DNA from: Bacteroidota bacterium
GTDB taxonomy: Bacteria; Bacteroidota; Bacteroidia; Palsa-948
Direction of reading: 5' to 3'
NCBI GenBank assembly: GCA_016195025.1
Contig: JACQAL010000068.1
Location: 1 to 64,000 of the forward strand
DNA length: 64,000 nt
Shown: positions 25,152 to 32,829 of the stretch, piece by piece
How positions within the stretch are numbered: position 1 is the stretch's first letter
Layout: the number at the start of each line of letters is the position of its first letter
Program-made: the position numbers and the translations under genes
The notes under the pieces: model-generated
Database searches by the model: none
Seen by the model: the letters and a program-made list of their open reading frames with translations, nothing else
Told to the model about the DNA's origin: nothing

Positions 25152-25693
25152 TAAGCGGTTCCTGTTTTGCGAACGCCCATTGTTTTCTTAGGTGCATTCA
25201 TTTGAGGATTTAAATGTTTCCCTTCATGACCATGCTGCGTAAAACTTTTTTCTTTTTCTTCTTTTAATACCGCAGAAACTTCGTCACCTTCTTTTTTCTC
25301 TTCTTCTTTCTGAGTGAAAATATCCGTCTTCTGCAAAAGATTGTACCAGAGAATTGCTTTGCGGATATCGGAAGTGTGAACTTTTTCTTTGTCATATTCC
25401 GGAAGAACGGATTCAAAAAACTTTTTCAGTTCTTCATCAGAAGATTTTGAATCGAGCGCGGGCCGACCGTTTTGCTTGTCGTATATTTTTTTGAGCACAT
25501 CTGCAAGCGGAACTGTGTCGCCATTATTTATGTAGATGCTAATATTATCCAGCACGCTTATTTTGTTCGATGAATGAACTGGAATTCTTTTTTTATCAGC
25601 AAGCGATTCAACAATCAAACCGCTTTTGCTTTGCGCGATTACTTTGAAAAGCCCGCTCATTCCGGAGATAGAAAGAATTTTGCTTAGATCCAT
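25151..25693 (-). CDS. DUF5606 family protein
   Basis: 180 aa from ATG at 25693, where the conserved block begins (MDLSKILSISGMSGLFKV); the longer frame upstream has no support. Residues 1-125 match the DUF5606 pattern: LIVESLADKKRIPVHSSNKISVLDN, then PLADVLKKIYD and a KAILWYNLL helix. A charged tail (Lys/Glu-rich, then HGHEGKHLN) follows. The family is known from Bacteroidota, with no assigned function. The stop overlaps the next gene by 1 nt, so they are translationally coupled. Confidence 0.85.
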   Translation of the reverse strand: MDLSKILSISGMSGLFKVIAQSKSGLIVESLADKKRIPVHSSNKISVLDNISIYINNGDTVPLADVLKKIYDKQNGRPALDSKSSDEELKKFFESVLPEYDKEKVHTSDIRKAILWYNLLQKTDIFTQKEEEKKEGDEVSAVLKEEKEKSFTQHGHEGKHLNPQMNAPKKTMGVRKTGTA

Positions 25694-25794
25694 TTTTTCA
25701 GATATAAAAGTTAGATTGCGAATGTAACAAACTTTCAAATATTACCTCTTACATATTCCTTATTACATTTACACATATCTTCGGCATCTTGAAA

Positions 25795-27027
25795 ATGTTA
25801 TTAGAAAATATCCGCATCGCGCTTCGTTCCATCAGAAGTCAATTACTGAGAACTATTCTCACCATTCTGATTATTGCCATTGGAATTACAGCGCTGGTCG
25901 GAATTCTCACAGCCATTGACAGCATAAAAAATTCCATCAACAGTAATTTTTCCGATATGGGCGCGAACACGTTTACAGTTCGCAACCGCGAAATGTCCAT
26001 TCGAATCGGAAGGCGCGGAAAGAAAGCAAAAAAATTTCCTCCCATCACTTTTGCGCAGGCAATGCAGTTCAAAAAAGAATTTCAATATGGAACTGCTGTG
26101 GCGGTTTCCACATGGGCTTCGCAAACTGCCACGCTGAAATTCTTATCGAACAAAAGTAATCCGAATGTGCAGGTGCTTGGCACAGATGAAGATTATCTTG
26201 CAACTTCCGGCTATGAACTTGGCAGAGGAAGAAATTTTTCTTTTCAGGATATTCAAAATAATTCTCACGTAACAATTATAGGAGCGGAACTAATTCCTGT
26301 TCTTTTTAAGAAAAAAGAAAATCCGCTCGACCAAATTATTACTATCGGAAGCGCGAAGTTTACCATCATCGGAGTTTTGAAATCAAAAGGAAGTTCCATG
26401 ATGTTTGGCGGAGATAAAATTTGCATGATACCTATTACAAGCGCGCGCCAATATTTTCCCCGGCCTGACATGAGTTTTACCATCAGCGTGCTTGCGTTCA
26501 ACGCGCAAGTTCTTGACGCAACGCTTGCCGAAGCGACCGGTTTACTCAGAGGAATCAGGAAACTTGAAACGGGTGAAGAAGATAATTTCGAAATCTCAAA
26601 AAGCGATGCGCTTGCAGGAATTCTCATAGACAATATTAAATACGTAACGCTTGCTGCAACTATTATCGGAATCATCACGCTGCTCGGAGCGGCAATCGGT
26701 TTAATGAATATTATGCTGGTTGCGGTTGCGGAACGCACACGTGAAATCGGCACGCGAAAAGCGTTAGGCGCTACGCGTTCGGATATACGCAGACAATTTT
26801 TGATTGAAGCAATTGTGATTTGTTTGCTCGGAGGATTAGTAGGAATTCTTCTCGGAATTTTTATCGGCAACATCACTTCCTTTCAAATGCATTCCGGTTT
26901 CATCATGCCGTGGATGTGGATTTTCGGAGGGCTTGTGATTTGTGTAACGGTTGGAATTATTTCAGGAATTTATCCCGCGATGAAAGCAGCTAAACTTGAC
27001 CCGATTGAAGCGTTGCGCTACGAGTAA
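25795..27027 (+). CDS. ABC transporter permease, MacB/FtsX type
   Basis: 410 aa from the ATG at 25795 (an in-frame TTG lies 6 bp upstream). One N-terminal membrane helix (residues about 20-42) is followed by a MacB_PCD periplasmic domain (45-270) and three C-terminal helices forming the FtsX domain, with the family motif [20 protein letters not shown] before the second helix and a final DPIEALRYE tail. It has no ATPase domain; the partner nucleotide-binding protein is not next to it. The likely role is export of, or mechanotransmission for, a peptide, lipid or lipoprotein. It ends 18 bp before the convergent prfC gene, where a short repeat lies. Confidence 0.9.
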   Translation: MLLENIRIALRSIRSQLLRTILTILIIAIGITALVGILTAIDSIKNSINSNFSDMGANTFTVRNREMSIRIGRRGKKAKKFPPITFAQAMQFKKEFQYGTAVAVSTWASQTATLKFLSNKSNPNVQVLGTDEDYLATSGYELGRGRNFSFQDIQNNSHVTIIGAELIPVLFKKKENPLDQIITIGSAKFTIIGVLKSKGSSMMFGGDKICMIPITSARQYFPRPDMSFTISVLAFNAQVLDATLAEATGLLRGIRKLETGEEDNFEISKSDALAGILIDNIKYVTLAATIIGIITLLGAAIGLMNIMLVAVAERTREIGTRKALGATRSDIRRQFLIEAIVICLLGGLVGILLGIFIGNITSFQMHSGFIMPWMWIFGGLVICVTVGIISGIYPAMKAAKLDPIEALRYE

Positions 27028-27035
27028 ATACAAAA

Positions 27036-27055
27036 CCCTAAATCCCTAAAGGGAC
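27036..27055. repeat. ccctaaatccctaaagggac repeat at the prfC 3' end
   Basis: An exact copy of the word at 22851. On the minus strand its ccctttagg half provides the last codons (Ser-Leu) and the TAG stop of prfC. Confidence 0.75.
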
Positions 27056-28650
27056 ACTTCCTTCTCTGAAAACTCCGAAGTAAAATGAAATTTAATTTCG
27101 GGATAACTCTCCTGCGCTTTCTGTAACATCCACGCGCTCTCCGCAAAATATACAGGACGGTTTTCTTTATCGTAAGCAATGTTAAGAAGCTTCACGTTGA
27201 AAAATTTATCCATCTGTTCTTTGTTATCGGAAGTGAACCAGCATGCTTTGTAAAAATCTAACGGACGGAATTCACAGGAAGCGCCATATTCTTCACGCAA
27301 GCGAAATTGAATCACTTCAAACTGAAGTTCACCCACCGTGCCGACAATTTTTTTATTCCCCATCTGCTGAATGAATAATTGCGCAACGCCTTCATCCGTC
27401 AACTGGCGGATTCCTTTTTCCAGTTGCTTTGTTTTGAATGGGTCTTTATTAATTAACTCTTTAAAAATTTCAGGAGAAAAACTTGGAATGCCCTTGAATT
27501 GTAAATGTTCTCCTTCCGTGAGCGTATCGCCAATTTTAAAATTCCCTGTGTCATACAATCCAATCACATCACCGGGGAACGCTTCGTCTACAATATTTTT
27601 TGCGTTGCCCATAAAACTTGTCGGGCTTGAGAAGCGGAGTTCTTTATCAAGACGAACATGATGATAAAATTTATTTCGTTCAAACTTTCCGGAGCAAATT
27701 CTGCAGAATGCAATCCTGTCCCGGTGATTCGGATCAAGGTTCGCGTGAATCTTAAAAACAAATCCGGTGAAATTATTTTCTTCGGGAGAAACCATTCTTA
27801 CATCTGCCTGCCGCGATAAAGGGAATGGAGCAATCTTCACAAACGTATCGAGCAATTCTTTTACTCCGAAATTATTTATTGCGCTTCCGAAGAAAACAGG
27901 AGCGAGATAACCTTCGCGGTACAAACTCCTATCAAACCGCTCGTAAACGCCTTCAATCAAATGCACATCTTCCCGAAGTTGTTTTGCAAAATTTTCTCCC
28001 ACATATTTTTCAAAAGAAGAATCATTCAAATCATTTATTGCAATTACATCTTCCGCGATTCTCTGCTTGTCTGAAGAAAAAAACAACTGTAATTTTTTTT
28101 CATAAAGATTGTACACTCCTTTAAACTCGGAGCCCATTCCAATAGGCCATGAAAGCGGGCGGGTGTGAATGTGAAGTTCCTTTTCAATTTCTTCGAGCAA
28201 ATCATACGGATCGCGTCCTTCGCGGTCAAGTTTGTTGATGAAAACAATTACGGGTGTATGGCGCATGCGGCAAACTTCCATGAGCTTTCTCGTTTGCTCC
28301 TCTACTCCTTTCACGCAATCAATCACCATGATTACGCTGTCAACTGCGGTGAGAGTGCGATACGTATCTTCCGCGAAATCTTTGTGGCCCGGAGTATCCA
28401 AAATATTTACTCGATAGCCGGAATAATCAAATGCCATCACAGAAGTAGCCACAGAAATTCCACGCTGCTTTTCTATCTCCATGAAATCGGAAGTAACTGC
28501 TTTCCTGATTTTATTCATCTTCACGGCACCAGCCGTTTGAATGGCACCTCCGAACAAAAGAAGTTTTTCCGTGAGCGTAGTTTTCCCTGCGTCAGGATGA
28601 GAAATTATTCCGAACGTTCTGCGTTTTGCTATTTCCTCTTTTTGTGTCAT
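27046..28650 (-). CDS. prfC: Peptide chain release factor 3
   Basis: 534 aa, full length. The GTPase recycles RF1/RF2 after termination. The G motifs are those of RF3: SHPDAGKTT (about 17-25), the [12 protein letters not shown] switch (IEKQRGIS), DTPGHKDF and NKLDRE. Domain II has FTGFVFKI and the C-terminal domain has [12 protein letters not shown]. The final Ser-Leu and TAG stop lie in a ccctaaatccctaaagggac repeat, so the C-terminus was reset by that repeat. It is separated from rplI by 76 bp containing a hairpin repeat and may have its own promoter. Confidence 0.97.
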   Translation of the reverse strand: MTQKEEIAKRRTFGIISHPDAGKTTLTEKLLLFGGAIQTAGAVKMNKIRKAVTSDFMEIEKQRGISVATSVMAFDYSGYRVNILDTPGHKDFAEDTYRTLTAVDSVIMVIDCVKGVEEQTRKLMEVCRMRHTPVIVFINKLDREGRDPYDLLEEIEKELHIHTRPLSWPIGMGSEFKGVYNLYEKKLQLFFSSDKQRIAEDVIAINDLNDSSFEKYVGENFAKQLREDVHLIEGVYERFDRSLYREGYLAPVFFGSAINNFGVKELLDTFVKIAPFPLSRQADVRMVSPEENNFTGFVFKIHANLDPNHRDRIAFCRICSGKFERNKFYHHVRLDKELRFSSPTSFMGNAKNIVDEAFPGDVIGLYDTGNFKIGDTLTEGEHLQFKGIPSFSPEIFKELINKDPFKTKQLEKGIRQLTDEGVAQLFIQQMGNKKIVGTVGELQFEVIQFRLREEYGASCEFRPLDFYKACWFTSDNKEQMDKFFNVKLLNIAYDKENRPVYFAESAWMLQKAQESYPEIKFHFTSEFSEKEVSL

Positions 28651-28661
28651 GATGATAAGGG

Positions 28662-28715
28662 CAATAAAGGAAATAGGGGAAATAAGGTTTACATATCCCC
28701 TATTTCCCCTATTCC
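28662..28715. repeat. Hairpin repeat between prfC and rplI
   Basis: Left arm 28662-28687 (ggaaataggggaaataagg) and right arm 28694-28715 (tatcccctatttcccc) are near reverse complements with a short loop. It is the same word family as the insert in uvrA at 13164. It is placed just after rplI on the minus strand, where it could act as a terminator hairpin. Confidence 0.65.
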
Positions 28716-28726
28716 ACTATACCTTT

Positions 28727-29176
28727 CTACTCCGCCACTACTTCAAAATTCACTTTCAGCGATACTTCTTTATGAAGTTTAATGTTGGCTGAATAAGTGC
28801 CGAGAGTTTTAATGTTCGCTTCGTTCTCTATGGAAATATTTTTTCTATCCACATCGTAGCCGGCTTTTTTAATTGCTTCCGCAATTTGAATTGCAGTAAC
28901 GGAGCCAAAAATTTTTCCTTTCTCTCCCACTTTTGCGCCAACTTTCAGTGTCATGTTTTTTAGAACCTCTGCCGCTTTTTGCGCTGCGGTGCGGATTTTT
29001 TCTTCCTTATGCGCACGCTGTTTTATAACCTCCGCGTGTTCTTTTCTTCTTCCTTCGGTTGCTTCCACAGCAAAACCTTTCGGAATTAAAAAGTTTCTTG
29101 CATATCCGGGGCGAACCTTTACCAGTTCATGTTTTGAACCGAGATGTTTTACATCTTCTTTTAATATTACTTCCAT
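28727..29176 (-). CDS. rplI: 50S ribosomal protein bL9
   Basis: 149 aa. The N-terminal rRNA-binding domain reads MEVILKEDVKHLG and PGYARNFLIPKGFAVEAT, followed by the long connecting helix (residues 45-80) and a C-terminal domain. Length and motifs are standard. It is the last gene of the rpsF-rpsR-rplI order typical of bacteria; here it is separated from rpsR by 75 bp of inverted repeat. Confidence 0.97.
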   Translation of the reverse strand: MEVILKEDVKHLGSKHELVKVRPGYARNFLIPKGFAVEATEGRRKEHAEVIKQRAHKEEKIRTAAQKAAEVLKNMTLKVGAKVGEKGKIFGSVTAIQIAEAIKKAGYDVDRKNISIENEANIKTLGTYSANIKLHKEVSLKVNFEVVAE

Positions 29177-29186
29177 GTTTTAAAAT

Positions 29187-29246
29187 GTTAGATGTTTGAT
29201 GTTTGACGTTAGATGTTGTTTGAACTTCAAACATCTAACCTCTAAC
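29187..29246. repeat. Inverted low-complexity repeat between rpsR and rplI
   Basis: Left arm 29187-29224 is built of the word gttagatgtttgatg repeated; right arm 29226-29246 reads ttcaaacatctaacctctaa. It could form a hairpin of about 20 bp within the ribosomal operon. Confidence 0.6.
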
Positions 29247-29251
29247 GGTTT

Positions 29252-29530
29252 TTATTTTAGCCCATCCGTTACGAATGGAAGAAGCGCCAGATGCCTCGCG
29301 CGTTTCACCGCTTGCGATACTTTGCGCTGAAACTTAATTGAGTTTCCGGTCAAACGCCTCGGAAGAATTTTCCCCTGGTCGTTGATGAAGCGCAAAAGAA
29401 AATCCGGGTCTTTGTAATCAATATAATGCCAGCGCATTTTTTTGAAGCGGCAATATTTTTCGCGTGTCACTTCAAGCACAGGAGGATTCAGATATCTGAT
29501 TTCGCCTGTATCGGTTGTTATTACTGCCAT
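29252..29530 (-). CDS. rpsR: 30S ribosomal protein bS18
   Basis: 92 aa. The family core is clear: KYCRFKK near residue 26, [26 protein letters not shown] and a C-terminal helix with [17 protein letters not shown]. It binds bS6 on the 30S platform. It lies 35 bp downstream of rpsF on the same strand. Confidence 0.97.
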   Translation of the reverse strand: MAVITTDTGEIRYLNPPVLEVTREKYCRFKKMRWHYIDYKDPDFLLRFINDQGKILPRRLTGNSIKFQRKVSQAVKRARHLALLPFVTDGLK

Positions 29531-29565
29531 AGTAAGGAAATTAAAAATTATGAATTATAAATTAA

Positions 29566-29946
29566 TTATGCAGCCACTTCTTCTTTTCTATCCTTATGGC
29601 TGTCTTTTCGCGCAGCGCGTTTTGCTTTTCTTTTCTCCGCCCACTCGAGCGCATATTTATCGAGGTGAACGGTAAGATAGCGAAGCACGCGTTCATCGCG
29701 CCTGAATACAACTTCTAAATCAGCAATTGCATTGCCGGGCGATTCAATCTGAAAAAGTTGATAGAAGCCCGTGTTTCTTTTCTTGATGGGATAAGCAAGT
29801 TTTTTCAACCCCCATGATTCTTCGTGGACGATTTTCGCGCCCAGTTCCTTGAAAAGTTTCCTGTAACTGTTCACCGCCTCGCGCGTTTGTTCATCCGAGA
29901 GAACGGGTGTCAGTATGAAAACTGTTTCGTACTGTTTGTTTGACAT
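29566..29946 (-). CDS. rpsF: 30S ribosomal protein bS6
   Basis: 126 aa. The N-terminus YETVFILTPVLSDEQ and the central RNA/bS18-binding part (GLKKLAYPIKKRNTGFYQLFQIE) and FRRDERVLRYLTVHLDKYALE are typical. A basic tail (KRKAKRAARKDSHKDRK) extends it. It is the first gene of the ribosomal operon, preceded by a structured leader and a TATATTTG box. Confidence 0.97.
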   Translation of the reverse strand: MSNKQYETVFILTPVLSDEQTREAVNSYRKLFKELGAKIVHEESWGLKKLAYPIKKRNTGFYQLFQIESPGNAIADLEVVFRRDERVLRYLTVHLDKYALEWAEKRKAKRAARKDSHKDRKEEVAA

Positions 29947-29964
29947 TGTTTTTGTTTTGTCTCA

Positions 29965-30019
29965 TGCCCTATCTCCGATTTATCGGAGCCATTGGACTCC
30001 GCGTTATTGCGGAGGGGCA
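29965..30019 (-). promoter_or_regulatory. Structured rpsF leader, three-way junction
   Basis: On the transcript (minus strand) a 5-bp closing stem (tgccc / gggca, 30015-30019 with 29965-29969) encloses two hairpins with 6-bp stems: ctccgc / gcggag (29997-30002 with 30009-30014) and ctccga / tcggag (29973-29978 with 29983-29988). Autoregulation of rpsF by a bS6:bS18-binding leader is known in many bacteria. Whether this fold is that motif was not tested. Confidence 0.5.
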
Positions 30020-30060
30020 CAAGGGTTATTATTTATTTTTCCTTTTCTGAAAAAGGGACG

Positions 30061-30068
30061 CAAATATA
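30061..30068 (-). promoter_or_regulatory. -7 box TATATTTG for rpsF
   Basis: Perfect TAnnTTTG on the minus strand, 114 bp upstream of the rpsF ATG; it would place the three-way junction inside the leader. Confidence 0.55.
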
Positions 30069-30119
30069 AAAAAAGGTTTGATACGAAGGGAATGAAATTT
30101 CATAGTAGAAATTTAGCCC

Positions 30120-30127
30120 TATCTTTG
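30120..30127 (+). promoter_or_regulatory. -7 box TATCTTTG for the TonB-dependent receptor
   Basis: Perfect TAnnTTTG, 8 bp before the ATG at 30136. Confidence 0.6.
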
Positions 30128-30135
30128 CGCACGCT

Positions 30136-32598
30136 ATGAAATGGAAGAATGGAAGAATGGAATGCTGGAAAAATGGTAAACCATTTAACCATTTAATCAT
30201 TCAACCATTTTTTCTTTTTTTACTTGCCTTCTGCCTGTTGCCAACCTCCAACTTGCATTCTCAAACCCTTACCCAAACCGTCCGGGGAATTGTTATGGAT
30301 GCCGATTCAAAGTCACCCATTGAACTTGTTGGCGTCAAAATAATAAATAGTGATTCAAACATTTCATCCGTCACCGATGCGAATGGAAAATTCCGCCTGG
30401 CGAAAGTTCCCGTAGGAAGGCACGCCATTAAATTTTCTTTGATTGGCTATGAAGATGCGGTGCTTCAGAATATTGTTGTCATTACCGGAAAAGAAGTGGT
30501 GCTGAATGTGGAGATGCGCGAAAAACTTTTAATGGGAAAAGAAGTGGAGATTGTGGCAGAGAAAGACAAAACAAAAGCGAACAATGATTTGGTGACCAAC
30601 AGCGGAAGAAATTTTCAGCGCGAAGAAACCGAACGCTATGCCGGCAGCCGCGGTGACCCCAGCAAAATGGTTGCCAATTATGCGGGCGTTGCCACCGGAA
30701 ACGATGCGCGCAATGATATTATTGTGCGCGGAAATTCTCCCCTCGGAGTGTTGTGGCGGCTCGAAGATACCGACATTCCCAGCCCGAATCATTTTTCCAC
30801 GCAGGGCGCAACGGGCGGACCGGTGAGCATTCTCAACAATAATCTTCTCGGCTCATCTGATTTTCTCACGGGCGCTTTTCCCGCTGAGTACGGAAATAAA
30901 ATGGCAGGCGTGTTCGATTTGAAAATGCGGAACGGAAACAACGAGCGTACCGAATACACAGGACAAGCCGGACTGAACGGGCTTGAAGCGGGCATTGAAG
31001 GTCCTTTCGGAAAAAAAGATTCCTCTTCTCTTTCCACCAACCGCGCTTCCTACCTTATTAATTACCGTTACAACTCGCTGAAGTTTTTTCAACTTCTCGG
31101 AATAAGTTTTGGCGTTTCAGGAATTCCAACGTATCAGGATGTTTCGTTCAAAGTAAATGTTCCCACTGCGAAAGCGGGCGTGTTTACGCTGTGGGGAATC
31201 GGGGGCGTGAGCGATATTTCTTTGCTCGACAGCCAGAAAGATTCTGCGGACTGGACGTTCACCGACTTTGGAGAAGACCTGAGGTTTGGTTCGAAGATGG
31301 CGGCAACCGGATTTTCTCATTTATATTTTTTCAATGAGAAAGTTTCGGGCAAGTTGAATGTTTCCGCTTCGGGTTCGCAATTCAACGTAACGATTGATAC
31401 GCTTTCCGCCAGCAAAAATCCTTTCCGCGTTTATACAAACGATTCGAAAGACGGGCAGGTGTTTGCCAACTACACCGTGACCGATAAAATCAGCGCGCAT
31501 CATTTGCTAAAGGCGGGTTATACCTGGAAAAACATGCAGGTGAATTATAAATCCTCTTATTGGTCGAGGCGCGATAAACTTACGCTCGACCAATTTAACG
31601 AACAAGGAAGCACCAATTCTTTCAATGCTTTTCTGCACTGGCAATACCGCTGCACGGATGAACTTACCTTCAACAGCGGAGTGCATTATAATTATTTTCA
31701 GTTGAGCAACTCGTATGCCATTGAGCCGCGCACAGGCATGCGCTGGCAGTTTATGCCGAAGCAAACACTTTCCGCATCGTTCGGAATGCACAGCCAAACG
31801 CTTCCGCTGATTTATTATTTCTATCAGACGTATGATTCGGCATCGGCAAAGTACGTGAACACCAACCGCGCACTTGATTTCAGCAAGAGCATTCATTATG
31901 TGATTGCGTATGATTACAACTTTGCAAAAGATTTTCGTTTGAAACTTGAAACATACTATCAGAACCTATACAATATTCCCATAGAGCAATACCGCAGCAA
32001 TTCTTTTTCCACGCTGAATGTGGGCAACGAACTGGAGGGATTAACGTTTGTGGATTCGCTGCATAACAAAGGAACAGGGTTTAATTACGGAACTGAATTC
32101 ACGCTGGAGAAATTTTTCAGCCGCCATTATTATTTTCTCTCTTCGCTTTCGGTTTATAATTCGCAGTACAAAGGCAGCGATGGAATTTTGCGCCACACTG
32201 CCTTCAGCGGTGGCTATGTGTATAATCTGCTTGGCGGAATTGAACTGCCCATCGGCCCTAAAAAAAACCACAGCATTTCGTTTGATGTGAAACTGACTTT
32301 TGCAGGAGGAAACCGCTACACTCCTATTGACATTCAGCAATCCATTTTGCGCAAGGATGCCGTGTATGTTGATTCGCTTGCCTTCGCGAAACAGTTCCGC
32401 GATTACCGCAAAGTTGATTTCAAAATTTCGTACCGCATCAACAGCAAAAAGGTTTCGCATTACATCTTCCTGCATGTTGAAAATATTTTCAACCGCAAAA
32501 ATGTGCTTCAGCAGGTTTACAATGACAACAAACAGGCGGTGGTGCAGGAGTTTCAGTTGGGGTTGTTTCCCTATGGCGGCTATAGAATTGAGTTTTGA
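30136..32598 (+). CDS. TonB-dependent receptor with carboxypeptidase-regulatory-like domain
   Basis: 820 aa. After an unusual N-terminus (residues 1-25 encoded by a repeat) and a signal peptide core (about 20-42) comes a carboxypeptidase-like beta-sandwich (about 50-130: RGIVMDADSKSPIELVGVKI ... DANGKFRLAKVPVG), the plug (about 165-260, with IIVRGNSPLGVLWRLEDTDIP) and a 22-strand barrel ending in a C-terminal Phe (YRIEF). It takes up a ligand through the outer membrane using TonB energy. There is no SusD partner next to it, so it is probably not a polysaccharide-uptake SusC. The ligand is unknown. Confidence 0.92.
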   Translation: MKWKNGRMECWKNGKPFNHLIIQPFFLFLLAFCLLPTSNLHSQTLTQTVRGIVMDADSKSPIELVGVKIINSDSNISSVTDANGKFRLAKVPVGRHAIKFSLIGYEDAVLQNIVVITGKEVVLNVEMREKLLMGKEVEIVAEKDKTKANNDLVTNSGRNFQREETERYAGSRGDPSKMVANYAGVATGNDARNDIIVRGNSPLGVLWRLEDTDIPSPNHFSTQGATGGPVSILNNNLLGSSDFLTGAFPAEYGNKMAGVFDLKMRNGNNERTEYTGQAGLNGLEAGIEGPFGKKDSSSLSTNRASYLINYRYNSLKFFQLLGISFGVSGIPTYQDVSFKVNVPTAKAGVFTLWGIGGVSDISLLDSQKDSADWTFTDFGEDLRFGSKMAATGFSHLYFFNEKVSGKLNVSASGSQFNVTIDTLSASKNPFRVYTNDSKDGQVFANYTVTDKISAHHLLKAGYTWKNMQVNYKSSYWSRRDKLTLDQFNEQGSTNSFNAFLHWQYRCTDELTFNSGVHYNYFQLSNSYAIEPRTGMRWQFMPKQTLSASFGMHSQTLPLIYYFYQTYDSASAKYVNTNRALDFSKSIHYVIAYDYNFAKDFRLKLETYYQNLYNIPIEQYRSNSFSTLNVGNELEGLTFVDSLHNKGTGFNYGTEFTLEKFFSRHYYFLSSLSVYNSQYKGSDGILRHTAFSGGYVYNLLGGIELPIGPKKNHSISFDVKLTFAGGNRYTPIDIQQSILRKDAVYVDSLAFAKQFRDYRKVDFKISYRINSKKVSHYIFLHVENIFNRKNVLQQVYNDNKQAVVQEFQLGLFPYGGYRIEF
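30138..30212. repeat. Repeat-derived 5' end of the TonB receptor gene
   Basis: The word ggaagaatg is repeated from 30143, followed by ggaatgctggaaaaatgg and then ccatttaaccatttaatc, which reads back the aaatgg word. The encoded peptide (MECWKNGKP) resembles that of the adaptor N-terminus (MLECWKIGKQ, from 5977-6061), showing that the same dispersed element donated both. Confidence 0.7.
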
Positions 32599-32649
32599 AG
32601 GAGCAGAACGCAAGCGAGTTGAGTTACTGAACCACCACTTTCAGTCCAA

Positions 32650-32711
32650 GCAGAGTCTCTCGGCAGAGGACTCTGCGCCATTCACGCAGTGTCCCGAAGC
32701 GGAGACACTGC
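32650..32711. repeat. Twin hairpins after the TonB receptor gene
   Basis: Hairpin 1 pairs gcagagtc (32650-32657) with gactctgc (32669-32676); hairpin 2 pairs gcagtgtc (32686-32693) with gacactgc (32704-32711). The arms of the two hairpins are variants of each other. They lie in the 231-bp gap before the restriction-modification gene and could serve as a terminator or REP-like element. No T-run follows. Confidence 0.6.
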
Positions 32712-32829
32712 TGCGGCAGAAAACTGCGTCAAAAAATTATTGCCCTTCTCCCCTATGAAAAATGACTTTTCAACAAACACAAGATGTTACATTTTAAAGT
32801 AGTATTTTCGCCTGATTTCATCACTGAAA

